A stretch of 64,000 nt of DNA from Prosapia bicincta (GCA_036971475.1 JBAIZL010000006.1:133783731-133847730), one strand, 5' to 3'; shown: positions 28,524 through 45,686, counted from the first letter of the stretch. The notes: generated by a model not told the origin, from the sequence alone. Translations and numbers: made by a program.

Positions 28524-29225
28524 ATAGTATTCACTATTTAGTTGCCATCATTTTAATTCAGGAAACAAACGTCAAAACCAACTGGAAGTTATATTTCAAG
28601 AGGCGGTACAAAGCTATTTTTAGAGATACTGAGTAATTAATTACTTACATTACAGACATTACAAATCTGAAATTGTAGAAAAATTTAAATAAATGTTTTA
28701 TGCATTAGTTTTGATTTGTTTTTGCAACACTAATGCGAAGGTTCGGTAGGCCTATGAATATTGTGGTCTGCAAAGGCTAGAAAAGCATTGGTTTTAGGTA
28801 AGAGCAAGCCTACATATTCTTAGGTAGGATAGAAACGGTAGCATTAACCTGCCATGGTAGCGTCGTTATATGAAATATTAAGTATGGAAAATTAGTACAA
28901 CTAAATATGAGTACACAGAGAATCTTGAGAAAGATGAGTACGGATCACGATTTGACAGATAAGAAAGTAAGCTATGAGGTCAGAGCATTGTGACAGGCGA
29001 AAAATTAGTATAACATTTAGGTGTACGTGGATCTTTTAAAATAATTGCACTACATAAATGAGTTTACCTCTGAGCTAAACAAAGATGTCGCTTAGTTTTT
29101 TAAAGGACTGGTGATCCTTTAAAACCTTATTTATTAAACCTGATTTCTATCACACTTTTCCAGGCTTTGGACTGACTAAATGATAACGATATCACTTTGT
29201 CGGTATACAATCAGCTGTTACCTTG
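28522..29225. other. AT-rich intergenic sequence
   Basis: No coding or repeat pattern recognised. Confidence 0.5.
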
Positions 29226-29636
29226 TCATTTTTTTTTAATATTTTTCATTAAAAAAAAAATTAATCTACATTGCCAATCGACCATTTCATTTGATCTTAT
29301 CATCTGATTTCTTTGGTCTGATCTAATCCATTGTTTGAAATGTAGGAAAGAGAGTTTAAACAAGACATAATGCCTCCAGTTCCTAGGCATTTTTGTACTG
29401 TTTTCTAGACAGTTTAAAGCAATATATTTTGTTTTTCTTTTCTTTCCCACTAAGTGTAACTTCAGTCTCATGTACATATGAGTCGTAGTTTCATCCTCTT
29501 CTTTCAAACAATACACGACGTCTTTTACTCTTGGTTTAGGGTTCAAAAGTGTGTAGTTGATCTTGAGGGCCAGCCTTCTACAGTTTTTGTTGTTCGATGT
29601 CTTCTTTGGTGTTATGATGACAAGGACTCCAACCAC
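29226..29636 (-). pseudogene. Possible C-terminal relic of a non-LTR retrotransposon
   Basis: A 136-residue open frame. The segment L-N-P-K-P-R-V-K-D-V-V-Y-C-L-K-E-E-D-E-T-T-T-H weakly resembles the Cys/His segment after RNase H in some non-LTR elements (C-x2-C-x-E-E-D-E-T-x-x-H), with a Cys lost. Preceding C-R-R-L fits the usual upstream C-R-L. The rest is basic and unrecognised. It could also be a chance ORF. Confidence 0.3.
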
Positions 29637-30461
29637 ACATTATACCTTTGAATCGCCTACAGATTTTTAGTGACCACCGAGATTTTTAGATCTGCCGAAA
29701 ACGAAGAGGAGGAGTACGTTGACGATGGGGACGAAGAGGAAGAACCCAGAGAATTGTAGGTCCAAACAAAGATACGTACTCATGAAGACCCCCTACAAAG
29801 CATAAGTGACGTCACGCAGTTCACTGCTGATTCTTGAACTATTGTACTCTGTAAAGGACTGTATGCAACGGGATAAGGTAACGTAACAGTGGGAAGTTTC
29901 TTTGTTAGACTTTAGGGAAAAATAAGAATAATATTATCTAGAGAAACTTTCGTGTAAAAATATTAGGTTTTAATTTATTTATGCTTGGATAATGTCTGCT
30001 TTATTTATATTTGCCAAATGCATAGTGTAGTGATTTAGTTTATTAGAAGTAAATAGTGTATCATATTATTTCTAAAGTCAACAGCTTCTCTCATTAAAAG
30101 GTATGTAATCCTATTGTACTGCAGGAACTAAAATTATTACAGTATTTATGACTTTAAATAATGCTATTTGTATATTGCAAAATAGTCCAATGCGGATAAT
30201 ATTTTCGTTCCCTTGCGGTTCCGCTTTAAACACGTCTAACTCTAGTTTAAAGGTCTATGCTCTGGGGTGACATCGGGAGATTGGTTTGCACGTTTTATTC
30301 ATTTATTAAAGTTACCACTAACCTTCGTCAAATGCTATTGTTCTTCCTGTACTCATATTTCGCAGTACTCATTATTCGTGCCACCGTTGTATCAAGTGTT
30401 CATGGTCGCTGACCTAATGACCTAAGGTAGTATCCATCTTTTAGAAGCCCTTATTAGACCA
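29637..30461. other. Intergenic sequence before the 130-bp satellite
   Basis: Contains a short purine-rich GAAGAGGA stretch at 29705-29750. No gene recognised. Confidence 0.45.
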
Positions 30462-31941
30462 TGATTATATATGAGGAAGGATATAGGGGATTTCTGGCAT
30501 TGAGTGGGGAAGATGGCGTGCCTGAAGTAGACGTAAAGAGTTGTTCATCCTTCACAGTTTCTTAAAGACGAGAAGGTAGGGTGGTTGGCATTATATATAA
30601 GGATTTAGGGGAATTTCTGGCATTGAGTGGGTAAGATGGCGTGCCTGAAGTAGACGTAAAGAGTTGTTCATCCTTCACAGTTTCTTAAAGACAAGAAGTA
30701 AGGTAGAGTGGTTAGGATTATATATGAGTAAGGATTTAGGGGAATTTCTGGCATTGAGTGGGCAAGATGGCGTGCCTGAAGTAGACGTAAAGAGTTGTTC
30801 ATCCTTCACAGTTTCTCAAATATAAGGAGTAAGTTTGAGTGGTTGGGATTATATATGAGTAAGGATATAGGGGAGGTTCTGGATTGAGTGGGCAAGATGT
30901 CGTGCCTGAAGTAGACGTAAAGAGTTGTTCATCCTTCACAGTTTCTTAAAGACAAGAAGTAAGGTAGAGTGGTTAGGATTATATATGAGTAAGGATTTAG
31001 GGGAATTTCTGGCATTGAGTGGGCAAGATGGCGTGCCTGAAGTAGACGTAAAGAGTTGTTCATCCTTCACAGTTTCTCAAATATAAGGAGTAAGTTTGAG
31101 TGGTTGGGATTATATATGAGTAAGGATATAGGGGAGGTTCTGGATTGAGTGGGCAAGATGTCGTGCCTGAAGTAGACGTAAAGAGTTGTTCATCCTTCAC
31201 AGTTTCTTAAAAACGAGAAGTAAGGTAGGGTTGTGGGGATTATATATGAGTAAGGATATAGGGGAGGTTCTGGATTGAGTGGGCAAGATGTCGTGCCTGA
31301 AGTAGACGTAAAGAGTTGTTCATCCTTCACAGTTTCTTAAAAACGAGAAGTAAGGTAGGGTTGTGGGGATTATATATGAGTAAGGATATAGGGGAATTTC
31401 TGGCATTGAGTGGGCCAGATGGCGTGCCTGAAGTAGACGTAAAGAGTTGTTCATCCTTCACAGTTTCTCAAATATAAGGAGTAAGTTTGAGTGGTTGGGA
31501 TTATATATGAGTAAGGATATAGGGGAGGTTCTGGATTGAGTGGGCAAGATGTCGTGTCTGAAGTAGACGTAAAGAGTTGTTCATCCTTCACAGTTTCTTA
31601 AAAACGAGAAGTAAGGTAGGGTTGTGGGGATTATATATAAGTAAGGATATAGGGGAGGTTCTTGATTGAGTGGGCAAGATGTCGTGCCTGAAGTAGACGT
31701 AAAGAGTTGTTCATCCTTCACAGTTTCTTAAAAACGAGAAGTAAGGTAGGGTTGTGGGGATTATATATAAGTAAGGATATAGGGGAGGTTCTGGATTGAG
31801 TGGGCAAGATGTCGTGCCTGAAGTAGACGTAAAGAGTTGTTCATCCTTCACAGTTTCTTAAAAACGAGAAGTAAGGTAGGGTTGTGGGGATTATATATAA
31901 GTAAGGATATAGGGGAATTTCTGGCATTGCGTGGGCAAGAA
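30462..31941. repeat. 130-bp satellite array, about 11 monomers
   Basis: The landmark ACGTAAAGAGTTGTTCATCC recurs at 30531, 30654, 30785, 30915, 31046, 31176, 31306, 31437, 31567, 31697 and 31827, giving a 130/131-bp period (the first interval is 123). Two sub-types alternate: ATTTCTGGCATTGAG with AAATATAAGGAG, and AGGTTCTGGATTGAG with AAAACGAGAAG. Landmarks such as GGATATAGGGGAA, CCTGAAGTAGAC and CATCCTTCA are shared in order with the 127/128-bp satellite at 57560-64000. Confidence 0.95.
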
Positions 31942-33715
31942 GTAGTATAGTGTCGATGGTATCCTGGTATAGTGTGCTGACATCCATCTCTCAGTATACG
32001 TTTAGCAAAGACCACATTTAAGCATCGACAAATAGTTGCAGTTTATGGTTAGAGTATGTGTAAACAAATAAATCTAAATTGTACATTATTGGTTCAAATA
32101 AAATCTTCAGTGTTTAAGGATGAACGCAGAAAATTAGTGCAATTTATAAAATTTGAGATAAACGCTGGCCTTGTGCAGGAGCTGTTGTTGTATTTTTAAA
32201 GTTAACGCTTCATTACGCATTTGGTCATTGTTTTAAAGAGCTTTATTAGCCATTGTACTTTTTATATATCATATTTTTATTTCAAGATATTTGAAACAAT
32301 ACCTAATTGTTCTTTAAATATCATCCGTGAAAAGTGCTTCGAATTGATACATTATATCAGAATAATAGAATGTTTAGGTCATTTATAATTATTAGAGCCT
32401 TGAAATATTCAATTACATATGGCTAAGTGAAGCCAATTTCCATTTTTAAAACTAGTTAATTATTTCTGTACGTAATGGATATTGACAAATCAATTTACCT
32501 GGTTATTTAAAAAGTCTAAAGAAGTCGAAAAAATAAGAATTGTTAAAAGCTTAAAAATATTACGACCTAAAGCTTTAAAACAATGAAAATAGACAAAAAT
32601 AAATTCATAATAAGTATACAACTTTATAAAATCTTTTTTTTTACAAGGAACGTAGCTCTGTTATAATATCTCAGAACATATCTGTGAAAGTATAACTTAG
32701 GGTGGATCTCGTTAAAAAAATATTGTTACATTCGCGCCCCTCGGCGGTTTTGGCTGCACTAGTTTAAAATTGTCACTTTATATGTTAATTTACCAAGTTT
32801 AAAAACAACTAATAATTGATAATGGATATGGAACTGGAATACAAGTTTATAATAGTGTATTATTTTTACCGAAGGCCATAGGATAGAGTAAAATAGTTTA
32901 CTTATTGTATTGTTATTTTATATTTCTTTTGGCGGAAAACCATATGAGGTACCACCGCCATTACAGCTTACCCTAACCACCTCCTTTCCAATCCTATAAA
33001 CCATATTTGTTATGTACTATTGTTAAAACTTGTAACATAAAACAAACATAAACCATATTTTAATATAGCGAAATATTCGTTTACAAATGTCTGATATTAT
33101 ATCGTATGTTTCTTTTTGTTTTAAGGACCTAAACACTGAATACCTGACAGGGCAAGATTAAAATGCTTGTCGGCCAGTATATGCCTCTTGGCCATCTCTG
33201 GTTTAAACTTGAAATTAAATACGGGAATAGTTGTGCATGCTTGTCTTTCGTAATGAATCCCCCAAATGCCCTAAAACCTCCTCAAGCAACTTTGTAATGA
33301 CGCATAAGATAAAGTTATGAACTTATATTTGTACGGCGAACAATAATTCTAAATGGTTTAATCCAATATAACGACTTTTATCAAAAAAAGTATTAAGCAA
33401 ATGTGAATTTGAAAGTAATTTTACGAACATTGTTACTAAAATAGTGGTGGTGGTTTATCATTTAATTACGAAGTCGAAAAGGAAACATTAAAAATGAATA
33501 ATTCATTATGGTCGACTTTTATTAAGCAAATGTGAACTTAAAAGTAATTTTGATAAAAGATGTTCTAGAAAATTCATAAAATGTGGAAAACAAAAATGAA
33601 AAATGACTAACAAATAGTAAAACAACTTTAATAAACAAATTGGAAAATTATAAAATTTTGTAGATTTCTATACAATTACAATACAAATAGAAAATTCTCA
33701 GGAGAAGTGGAAAAT
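31942..33715. other. AT-rich intergenic sequence
   Basis: No supported gene. There are two short GC-richer patches (about 32735-32765 and 32930-33000) of unknown nature. Confidence 0.5.
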
Positions 33716-34142
33716 CGTGGAGATCTGCACGAATATTGCCTCATACGAGGGGTGTGCGTTACAGGAGATGTGGAGAAGTGCACAAATATTGCCTACATAC
33801 GAGGGGTGTACGTTCCAGGAGATGTGGAGAAGTACAATAATATTGCCTACATACGAGTGGCATGCGTTCCAGGAGATGTGGAGAAGTGCACTAATATTGC
33901 CTACATACAAGGGGTGTACGTTCCAGGAGATCTGGAGAAGTGCACTAATATTGCCTACATACGTTGGGCGTGCGTTCCAGGAGATGTGGAGAAGTGCACT
34001 AATAATGGCTACATACGAGGGGCATGCGTTTTAGGAGATGTGGATAAGTGCACTAATATTGCCAACATACGAGGGGTGTGCGTTCCAGGAGATGTAGAGA
34101 AGTGCACTAATATTGCCTACATACTAGGGGTGTGCGTTCTAG
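33716..34142 (+). repeat. 54-bp minisatellite, about 8 units
   Basis: Units of 54 bp with the core GCGTTCCAGGAGATGTGGAG and AATATTGCCTACATACGAGG. The unit is a multiple of three, so a 153-aa frame (33707-34168) stays open and repeats the pattern C-T-N-I-A-Y-I-R-G-V-C-V-P-G-D-V-E-K. It has no start context or flanking gene structure, and I regard it as non-coding. The core CAGGAGATGTG...ATATTGCC resembles part of the 84-bp satellite unit. Confidence 0.9.
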
Positions 34143-34477
34143 GATGGTTACAAACCATGGGAATCTGATGGGGCTTTAATAGAAAATTGAAAGATCTAGG
34201 TCCCCTGTGTGCAAAAGATGCGACGAGAACCAAGAGGAAAGCCCAATCCACGTACTCTGTGAGTGTCCTGCTTTGGGAGCTGCAAGGAGAAAGTGGTTAG
34301 GCTGACAGGTATGTAGACCAGAAGATGTCAGAAGGTTTAGCATCAGGTGGATACTTGGTTTCTGCAAAAAGGTAGGCATCCACTAAGCTAGTCCTGTGGT
34401 AAAGATGGGAAGTACAAAGGCTGGAGCTAAGTGCTCTACATCGTTAAAATACCTCCGAGTTTTAGTAATAAAATGAG
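34143..34477 (+). mobile_element. 5'-truncated LOA-like 3' end
   Basis: Matches the 3' terminal about 340 bp of the element at 6117-10848 in the opposite orientation. The match runs from ATGGTTACAAACCATGGGAATCTG through the Cys/His-knuckle codons to CTCCGAGTTTTAGTAATAAAATGAG. It starts directly at the end of the 54-bp minisatellite and ends in an AT microsatellite, which may have grown from its TAA/ATA tail. Confidence 0.88.
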
Positions 34478-34570
<93 letters not shown>

Positions 34571-34616
34571 AAGACAGAGAGAGAGAGAGACAGGCAGACA
34601 GAGAGAGAGAGAGGGC
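34478..34616. repeat. (AT)n(GA)n microsatellite
   Basis: AT run (34478-34540), then interrupted GA run. The minus-strand Ser/Leu/Tyr-rich ORF is an artefact. Confidence 0.97.
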
Positions 34617-34618
34617 AT

Positions 34619-35610
34619 CTACAAATAGGGAATAGTGAACCGTACATTACGAGTTATACTATTAATGGAAATGGCAAATATGGCGTTATTAGTATAGCAA
34701 ATAATGGTAATGACTAACCTGCGATACACAATTCTCCTGTTTGTAACTATATGAATATGAACTGGAAAAGACCTATTTGACCCAAAATTAATGATGATTG
34801 CTAAGAGTTTGCCCTGTATATCCATGATTTTAAAGTTTTCGGAATTCCTCTTCTCGAAGTCGAAGAAAATAGCAAGATGTGTTTGACGCAAGATAAAGGC
34901 ATTTCAATAGCAGATTCTAACAATAGCAATTGGTCAACTGATTATCGGCCTTGCCTGAAACCACACTGTTCGTTGCAAATAAGCTCGTTGGTTTCTAGGT
35001 AACAGACAAGACGTCGATTAACCATTTTCTCCAGTAGTTATCACAAAGCACTTGTAATTTATTTAGATCTATAGCTACTGGGATTGGTTGTGTCTTTACC
35101 TGGTTTTAAAAGAGGAATTACTGTCGCTTGTAACCATGCGTAGGGAAAACCTTGGTCCTCGAATAAACGATTGTATATCCGACGTATGACTTATTTTGCC
35201 GATGATGATAGATGTTTTATCATAGCGCAAACAATGGAATCAGGACCTGGTGCAAAAACATTCGTTGACGAGAGAACTGATTCGTTTTACCCAAAAGAGG
35301 ACGGAATGTTCAAAGAAGAATCTCCAGACAATTCAACAGTAAAAGGCATTGCTTCTTCCTTCAGTTTATACGTTTGGAATAATCTATTATAAGCTGTAGT
35401 AGAAGATAAGTTAGAAAGTGACGTTCAAAGTACATTATCTATATCGGCATTGATTGTGATCGATCTCCCATTCGGTTGCATCAGCGCAATAACTGTAAAC
35501 GGAATGGAAGTACCACAAACAGATCTTAATTTCCTCCATACTGAGGAATTAATCGTCTAGTTGCGCTAATCTACTGGGTCATTCTAACAGCTTTGCCAAG
35601 ATTATCCGTC
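34619..35610 (-). pseudogene. Jockey-like reverse transcriptase relic
   Basis: Minus-strand frames show Jockey-clade RT landmarks in order. Around 35300: P-F-T-V-E-L, then F-A-P-G-P-D-S-I (the S-x-G-P-D motif). Around 35080-35150: A-W-L-Q-A-T-V-I-P-L-L-K-P-G-K-D, then P-S-S-Y-R. Around 34960-35060: L-E-T-N-E-L-I-C-N-E-Q-C-G-F-R-Q-G-R. In the open frame 34619-34891: L-A-I-F-F-D-F-E-K (FDLEKAYD-type), a T-N-R-R block and A-I-S-I-N-S-I. Upstream to about 35610 a W-R-K-like linker is faintly visible. At least four stops and two shifts break it. The YADD box is missing. Confidence 0.8.
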
Positions 35611-36398
35611 TAAAAGAACTGTCTACATATACGACCCTTATGCACCCTAATAACTTGTTCTTTTAAAATAATTTCCCCGTAGGCCTATTTATATAATTAT
35701 TTCATACATAATGGTAAACTTCAGAAATAATTCGCTATAAAACCGATGAAATTTTAGATGCAAAATATAGAGATGAAGAAAACACTATTGGTCTCAGAGT
35801 GGTTATTAATTTGATTTTAGAGTCCGAAAAGATTGCTTATAGTAAAATGTGTCTATGTTAGTTTATTTACCATTTAAAAAAAATTAAATAACATATTCGA
35901 TATCTCATAACAACAAGATGCAATCCTAGATGCGATACCTTGGAAATACACCATGGAAAACTATATGAACTTTTACTTGTTAATGCAAGCAATTAACATT
36001 TGCGAAGTAAGAAACTTAGGGCAAAAACAATTCTAAAATTATAGGTTTATTTTATAGAAACATCATCGAAAAAAACTTAAGGATCCTCATATTCACAAAG
36101 AAATGGAAATAGAACAATATGACATTCAATACACTTTCAGATACCTACTATGTATCTATTATAGTATAATGGATACATAGGTTTCAGATAAATTTGTTTA
36201 TTTATTATAAAATACTGCATATATAGATTTCCGATATAATAGTTATTTATTAAATTATAATGGATACTTTGGCTACATTACAGTTAGTATAATGGATACA
36301 CAGATAGTTATATATTATAATATAATGGATATATAGGTTCCAGGTACACTATGTAACTGAATACGGGTTCATGGTTTGGCAAATAATAGCAATAGATG

Positions 36399-40903
<4,505 letters not shown>

Positions 40904-40944
40904 GATGTCTAGAAGATCAATGGTGCCTTCTCCTGCCACTACAC

Positions 40945-40958
40945 CTGTATATATAGCT
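40945..40958 (-). promoter_or_regulatory. TATA box of copy C
   Basis: Minus-strand CTATATATAC about 44-53 nt upstream of the ATG, aligned with the TATA box of copy B. Upstream, copy C has about 9 extra bases (around CCTACGCGT) that B lacks. Confidence 0.55.
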
Positions 40959-42889
40959 CTAGTCCTACGCGTAAGAATAGACCGCCGGGCCTAACGAGCT
41001 AGGCTTATCATTAACCACGCCCTAATAAAATTTAACCATAAAATTAGGAATTCTAAGAAATAGAACAATAGCAATTATTGAATTCTGATATAATGGCATC
41101 AATTAAAATTATTCACACTGCGAAAATGTTTCTGCTTTTACAAATCTTAAAACTTAACAAATATTTCAACTGAACGGTTTTTTCTAATTTCTCAAGATAT
41201 ATTTATATATTATTAATAAATTTAAAATATTTCAAAAACAATAATAGTTTTATTATATACTCTTGCTTTGAAATGTTTTAATTTTATTAATTGTATTATA
41301 TAGTTTGATTTTTCGCCAGGTTAAAAGAGCAACTTAGTAAGAGAAAAATTTTAAAGGATGTATTAAGTAGAGTGTATGAAAATATTTAGGGTTGTATGCA
41401 TTTAAACAAGAAAATATAGTTTTTGTCCCTTTGCTTAAAAGTTATTAACACCTGAATTATCAACGCCAAAAAGTTAAAAATAAACATTTTACCTCTTCCT
41501 AATTACGAAAGCCGGTTTTGTGTTCTTATGAAATGAAATAATTGAACGTATGGACACAAAATGTCTTCACTACTCTTGTGTATGGGTGTAAAATGAAAGG
41601 CTTATATGAATATTCTTTAAAAAACTCAGTAACTTTATGTGTTTGTATCTTACAGTAATATCGCATTCAATATTTCCTAATATAATAAATGCTTAGTGAG
41701 GAAATAGTACATGCAGAATATTTATACCTAATTGATAACTGCTATACCTAAAATGCGTCAAAAATAATCTTGTTATTTTATAAGTAAATATAAAATATTT
41801 CCCAAAATATGACTTGGAAATATAATAAATGTTTTTAAAAAAATGTTATTTTTAATTTTTAGATTTTTTTTCAAAAGAGTTAGATGGATATGCTTTGTTA
41901 TTCTGTCACACAAATTTACTTCTCTTGATCCCAAGTATATATCTTCTTATTTAAACTGTGGGATTGATATAATACACTCCATCTTCCTCAGGGCACAATG
42001 GAAACATATTTTCCATTAGAAGTACTCACTTGCAGCTGAATAAACCGAGAGGTACGCACGAAAGCTTTATGATTGGCTCGTTATTAAGTGTAAACTTATG
42101 CAAACAGAAAATTTAATGAGTAAACTTGGATATGTTTTATGATTGTCAGTTTATATTTTGGTTTATTATTTTACTTGCCTCTTTAAAACTTATTTATGAA
42201 TTTTTCAAGTTTTGACTCAAATATTAAATGCCCTTTAACAATTATACCATTCAATTAATTTGTAGTAATATTTCTAAAGTAATTTTTTTATGTTAACTGT
42301 TATCAGGCATATTGTAGGTAGACAGAGTATTAAATAAATATGTATTCCTTTAATTTATAAACAATTTGACAAGATGGTCATTACAACTGACGGATAACAA
42401 CTTAAGCCAGTGAGGAGATTGTCAAAGAAAAACAAAAATAATAAAAAAAGGAGATGTCACATGTTTTCCATTGTTGACGCGTTTTGAAATGACTACATTT
42501 TTAAAACTTAAATAGTACTTTCTTTATAAGAGTACTATTCGTCTTTATAGTTTAGTTTTGAGTGAACTCAATGTGTCTTAAAGACGCACTCAATATTTAT
42601 GCGAACAGTGCTATTTAACCTTTGAAAAGGGAGTAATTAAGGCAAAGAAATGTACTCGAATATTGTAATGTTTGGAAAGGCAGAAAAATGTACTCAAATA
42701 TACACTTATGTTCCTAAAAGAAGTCATATAATAAGAATTTCACTTTTTGTGTAAATCAAAATAAAAACTTATTTTTTTTAAGTACAAAAATATCAATAAA
42801 ACGGAAGTTTATTTTATAGTGAATAAAATATAGAAAGAAATGGAACCATACGAGAAACATTTTTTTTAGAAATCAAATGTATACATTAT

Positions 42890-43079
42890 TTTTTAAATAA
42901 ATAAAACCTGTTAACCATCAAAACAAATTATCCTCATATAGATCGTTATGTAGATTTCAATTGTAAAGCAATCATCTTTACAAGAAATCATTACAAGTAT
43001 CGAAGACGATTACTTTGCAATCGAAATCTACAAAAGAATAAAACGTTTTGATGGTAAAGAGGTTTTATTTATTTAAAAT
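42890..43079. repeat. Palindromic foldback element (about 190 bp)
   Basis: The left arm (AAATAAATAAAACCT...ACCATCAAAAC...TAGATTTCAATTGTAAAG) is the imperfect reverse complement of the right arm (CTTTGCAATCGAAATCTAC...GTTTTGATGGT...AGGTTTTATTTATTT). Each arm is about 80 bp around a loop near 42985. It could be a MITE-like foldback. RNA from it would form a long hairpin. Confidence 0.75.
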
Positions 43080-43264
43080 AGAAAATTACATCACAGTTGC
43101 TCAAACCTGTTATTGTAAAGAAACCAATTATATTATAACGTTTGCAGCAAACCTAACGTTACTGAAACAGATGTAAGATTTTATTTCATTTCATTTAAAT
43201 AGTTTTACAAACACATACAGTTAAATTCAGTCAAATAGGTCAGACTCTAGTATAAACAAACTCT

Positions 43265-43850
43265 ACATGAACTCCTTTCCAATTGAGGGTATACTCATAA
43301 CGTTTTTGAAGGTTTTTGATCATTCTGATTAAGATGGGATGTTCTATGCTCGGTATACACATGGTGATTCTTTCCTAGATTTGGACGCGGGTAGTTGGTG
43401 GGTCATCACGGAAAATCTTCTCCTTCATCGTTCTCCAGACGTAGGCGTAAGAGCGGGGGAGTGGACTGGGTAACGAAAAATTTGGTCTAAAGGAAATAAG
43501 GCGTTTTCAAAAAGTTTCTTGAAGGAAATAAATGTTGTCTAAGGCATTGTGGCTGGTTGTGCCATCTTGCTTGAACAATTGTGAACCAAAATGCAGGTTT
43601 TAACATTCCTGAGGTTTCATATCAGGTTTCTTTTCGGCGACTGTAACATTTTTAAGGGGGTTTCACTTGCAGTTTTTGGATGACCTGAAAAGCAATTCCT
43701 CTGTGCCAAATAACTGCCTGATCTTCGAAATATATCAACAATATCAGCAATAATAGTTACAGCGTCACTAGGTAGGTCTTGTGAAATTGTTCCTGGAAAC
43801 GAAGTACAGTGTGTGACAAACTCGGCCCAACCGCACAACCAGTTCAAATG
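43265..43850 (-). pseudogene. mariner-like (DUF4817-type) transposase relic, internally deleted
   Basis: The minus-strand frame 43617-43847 ends with I-F-R-R-S-G-S-Y-L-A-Q-R-N-C-F-S-G-H-P-K-T-A-S. This fits the N-terminal helix-turn-helix of a large insect DDE-transposase group (FxxTGSxxxxxxSGRPxT). Further along, about 43390-43600 reads L-F-K-Q-D-G-T-T-S-H-N-A (catalytic QDGA-x-x-H), S-L-P-S-P-L-P-R-S-Y-A-Y-V-W (from WPPRSPDLxxxDFFLW) and K-E-K-I-F-R-D-D-P. A C-terminal N-L-Q-K-R-Y-E-Y-like segment lies near 43290. The middle including the first catalytic Asp is gone, and stops interrupt it. Confidence 0.7.
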
Positions 43851-45300
43851 AGCTATAATAATGCTCTACAATAAATGCTTTCTTTGCAGTAGTTAGTACT
43901 ATGTAAGCTAAAACTAACCTCAAATTAATACGTCAACACGGATACGCGGCAACAATCAAATATACGTACAGCTAATCGAGAAGACAACTAGAACTGATTC
44001 AGTTGCAGTACTGCTGATTTTGCCACTTACAGTATTTATGGAATCGTACATTACAACAAACCCTGAACAGCTCTTAAATAGTAAATAGATTCGTTACTCC
44101 CCTTTCAATGGAGCTAGAGTGTTATTGATATTTCTTTGAATAAATAAAATAAGTTTTCATTTTGAAGTATTCAAGAGACACGAGAATACAAGGACGGCCG
44201 CTAGGAGGGCGCAACTCTTAGCAAAGTTTACACAGTGCGCTAGACTGAAAATGGCATAATGTATTCTCTTTCGCTATGTTTATAGTGCTACAGCTGAATA
44301 CTATTAGAATCTTCCAACTGTTGTAGGGGGAAACTCTTGAAAACGCCAATATTGATGAATCGGAAGAAGGGTTGAACGGAAGAACGTGCCAATCTCGCTA
44401 TGAAACGTATATAACATATAGCATAACAGTTTGCTATATATGACGTATTACATGTAAGTCTAGGTGAGGCTTATTAATAAATTGCTTGAAAGAGTTATTG
44501 TTGCAAAGAGTAATAGCTACAGAAGCTTTCAGAACTTAAAATGACATCTTCTCTCAAAGCAAAAAGATGTAATAAGAAAGTTCGGTTTATTGAAGGACAT
44601 ATATGTGATCAATAGTTATAATTGTTTAAAAACGGGGTTCTCTACATTCCAGTCTCTGCGTCCCTCTTTATAACACTAACATTAGGTCGCCCTTCCCATT
44701 TACATTTGGGCAAGAATTACAATCTGAGTATGAAACTGAAGCTGATTATGACAATAAAAACCTCAGATATTTTTTTAACTTAAATATAAATATATTAGTT
44801 ACATAAATATATCTCACCGTGCAACTGATGAAGCTGCTATCATAGGCTCCCATATTAAACGTTATTTTCTGTGAAGGCATTGCTAACTGAAAAAGTCAAG
44901 TTTAACCTTGTATAACCTATCACTATAAAGTGCTGGGCCAAGGTACCTAATATATAAAGAAAATAAACATATTAACCAAAATACTCGATTTTTTTACTAA
45001 TGTAAAATAACTTGTAAATATTCAAGGAAAACACATTTTTCTCTATATAAATGTTTCAGTCCTAGGTCATGTCTCTTAATGCACCAACTTTTAAAATAAC
45101 ATTCTGGAAAACGTCCACAGGTCTACATACAGCCCTTGGTATTTATTATGTTTTTTAAATCTAGGGGGCCGCCGATCCCCCATCCCCCCAGTGTATGGAC
45201 TTCCATGACTGCAATCCTGCATGATAAACTTGATTTAAGCCTTATGAAATGTAGGTTATACCTTAAAAAATGTTAAAAGTTCATAACTGATATAAACCTA

Positions 45301-45302
<2 letters not shown>

Positions 45303-45337
<35 letters not shown>
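45303..45337. repeat. (AC)n microsatellite
   Basis: Perfect AC run of about 35 bp. Confidence 0.95.
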
Positions 45338-45340
<3 letters not shown>

Positions 45341-45414
45341 ATAAGTTCACATACGCGCTATATATACATATATAGTTTTCACAATAAAATAGAGAAAAGG
45401 ACTATATAATAAAT

Positions 45415-45686
45415 CAAGACTCCTGTCTATGCTCCAGAGAGGTTATCCTTGAGACCCTAACACAAGTAACAAGAGTCTAGCAAGACTCCTGCCTATGCTC
45501 CAGAGAGGTTATCCTTGAGACCCTAACACAAGTAACAAGAGTCTAGCAAGACTCCTGCCTATGCTCCAGAGAGGTTATCCTTGAGACCCTAACTCAAGTA
45601 ACAAGAGTCTAGCAAGACTCCTGCCTATGCTCCAGAGAGGTTATCCTTGAGACCCTAACTCAAGTAACAAGAGTCTAGCAAGACTA
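45415..45686. repeat. 66-bp tandem repeat, four near-identical units
   Basis: TCCTG(C/T)CTATGCTCCAG recurs at 45421, 45487, 45553 and 45619, exactly 66 bp apart, with only one or two changes per unit, so amplification is recent. Confidence 0.95.

Noticed and set aside
33707..34168. 153-aa repetitive ORF
   Set aside because: By-product of a 54-bp minisatellite, running into a truncated retroelement.
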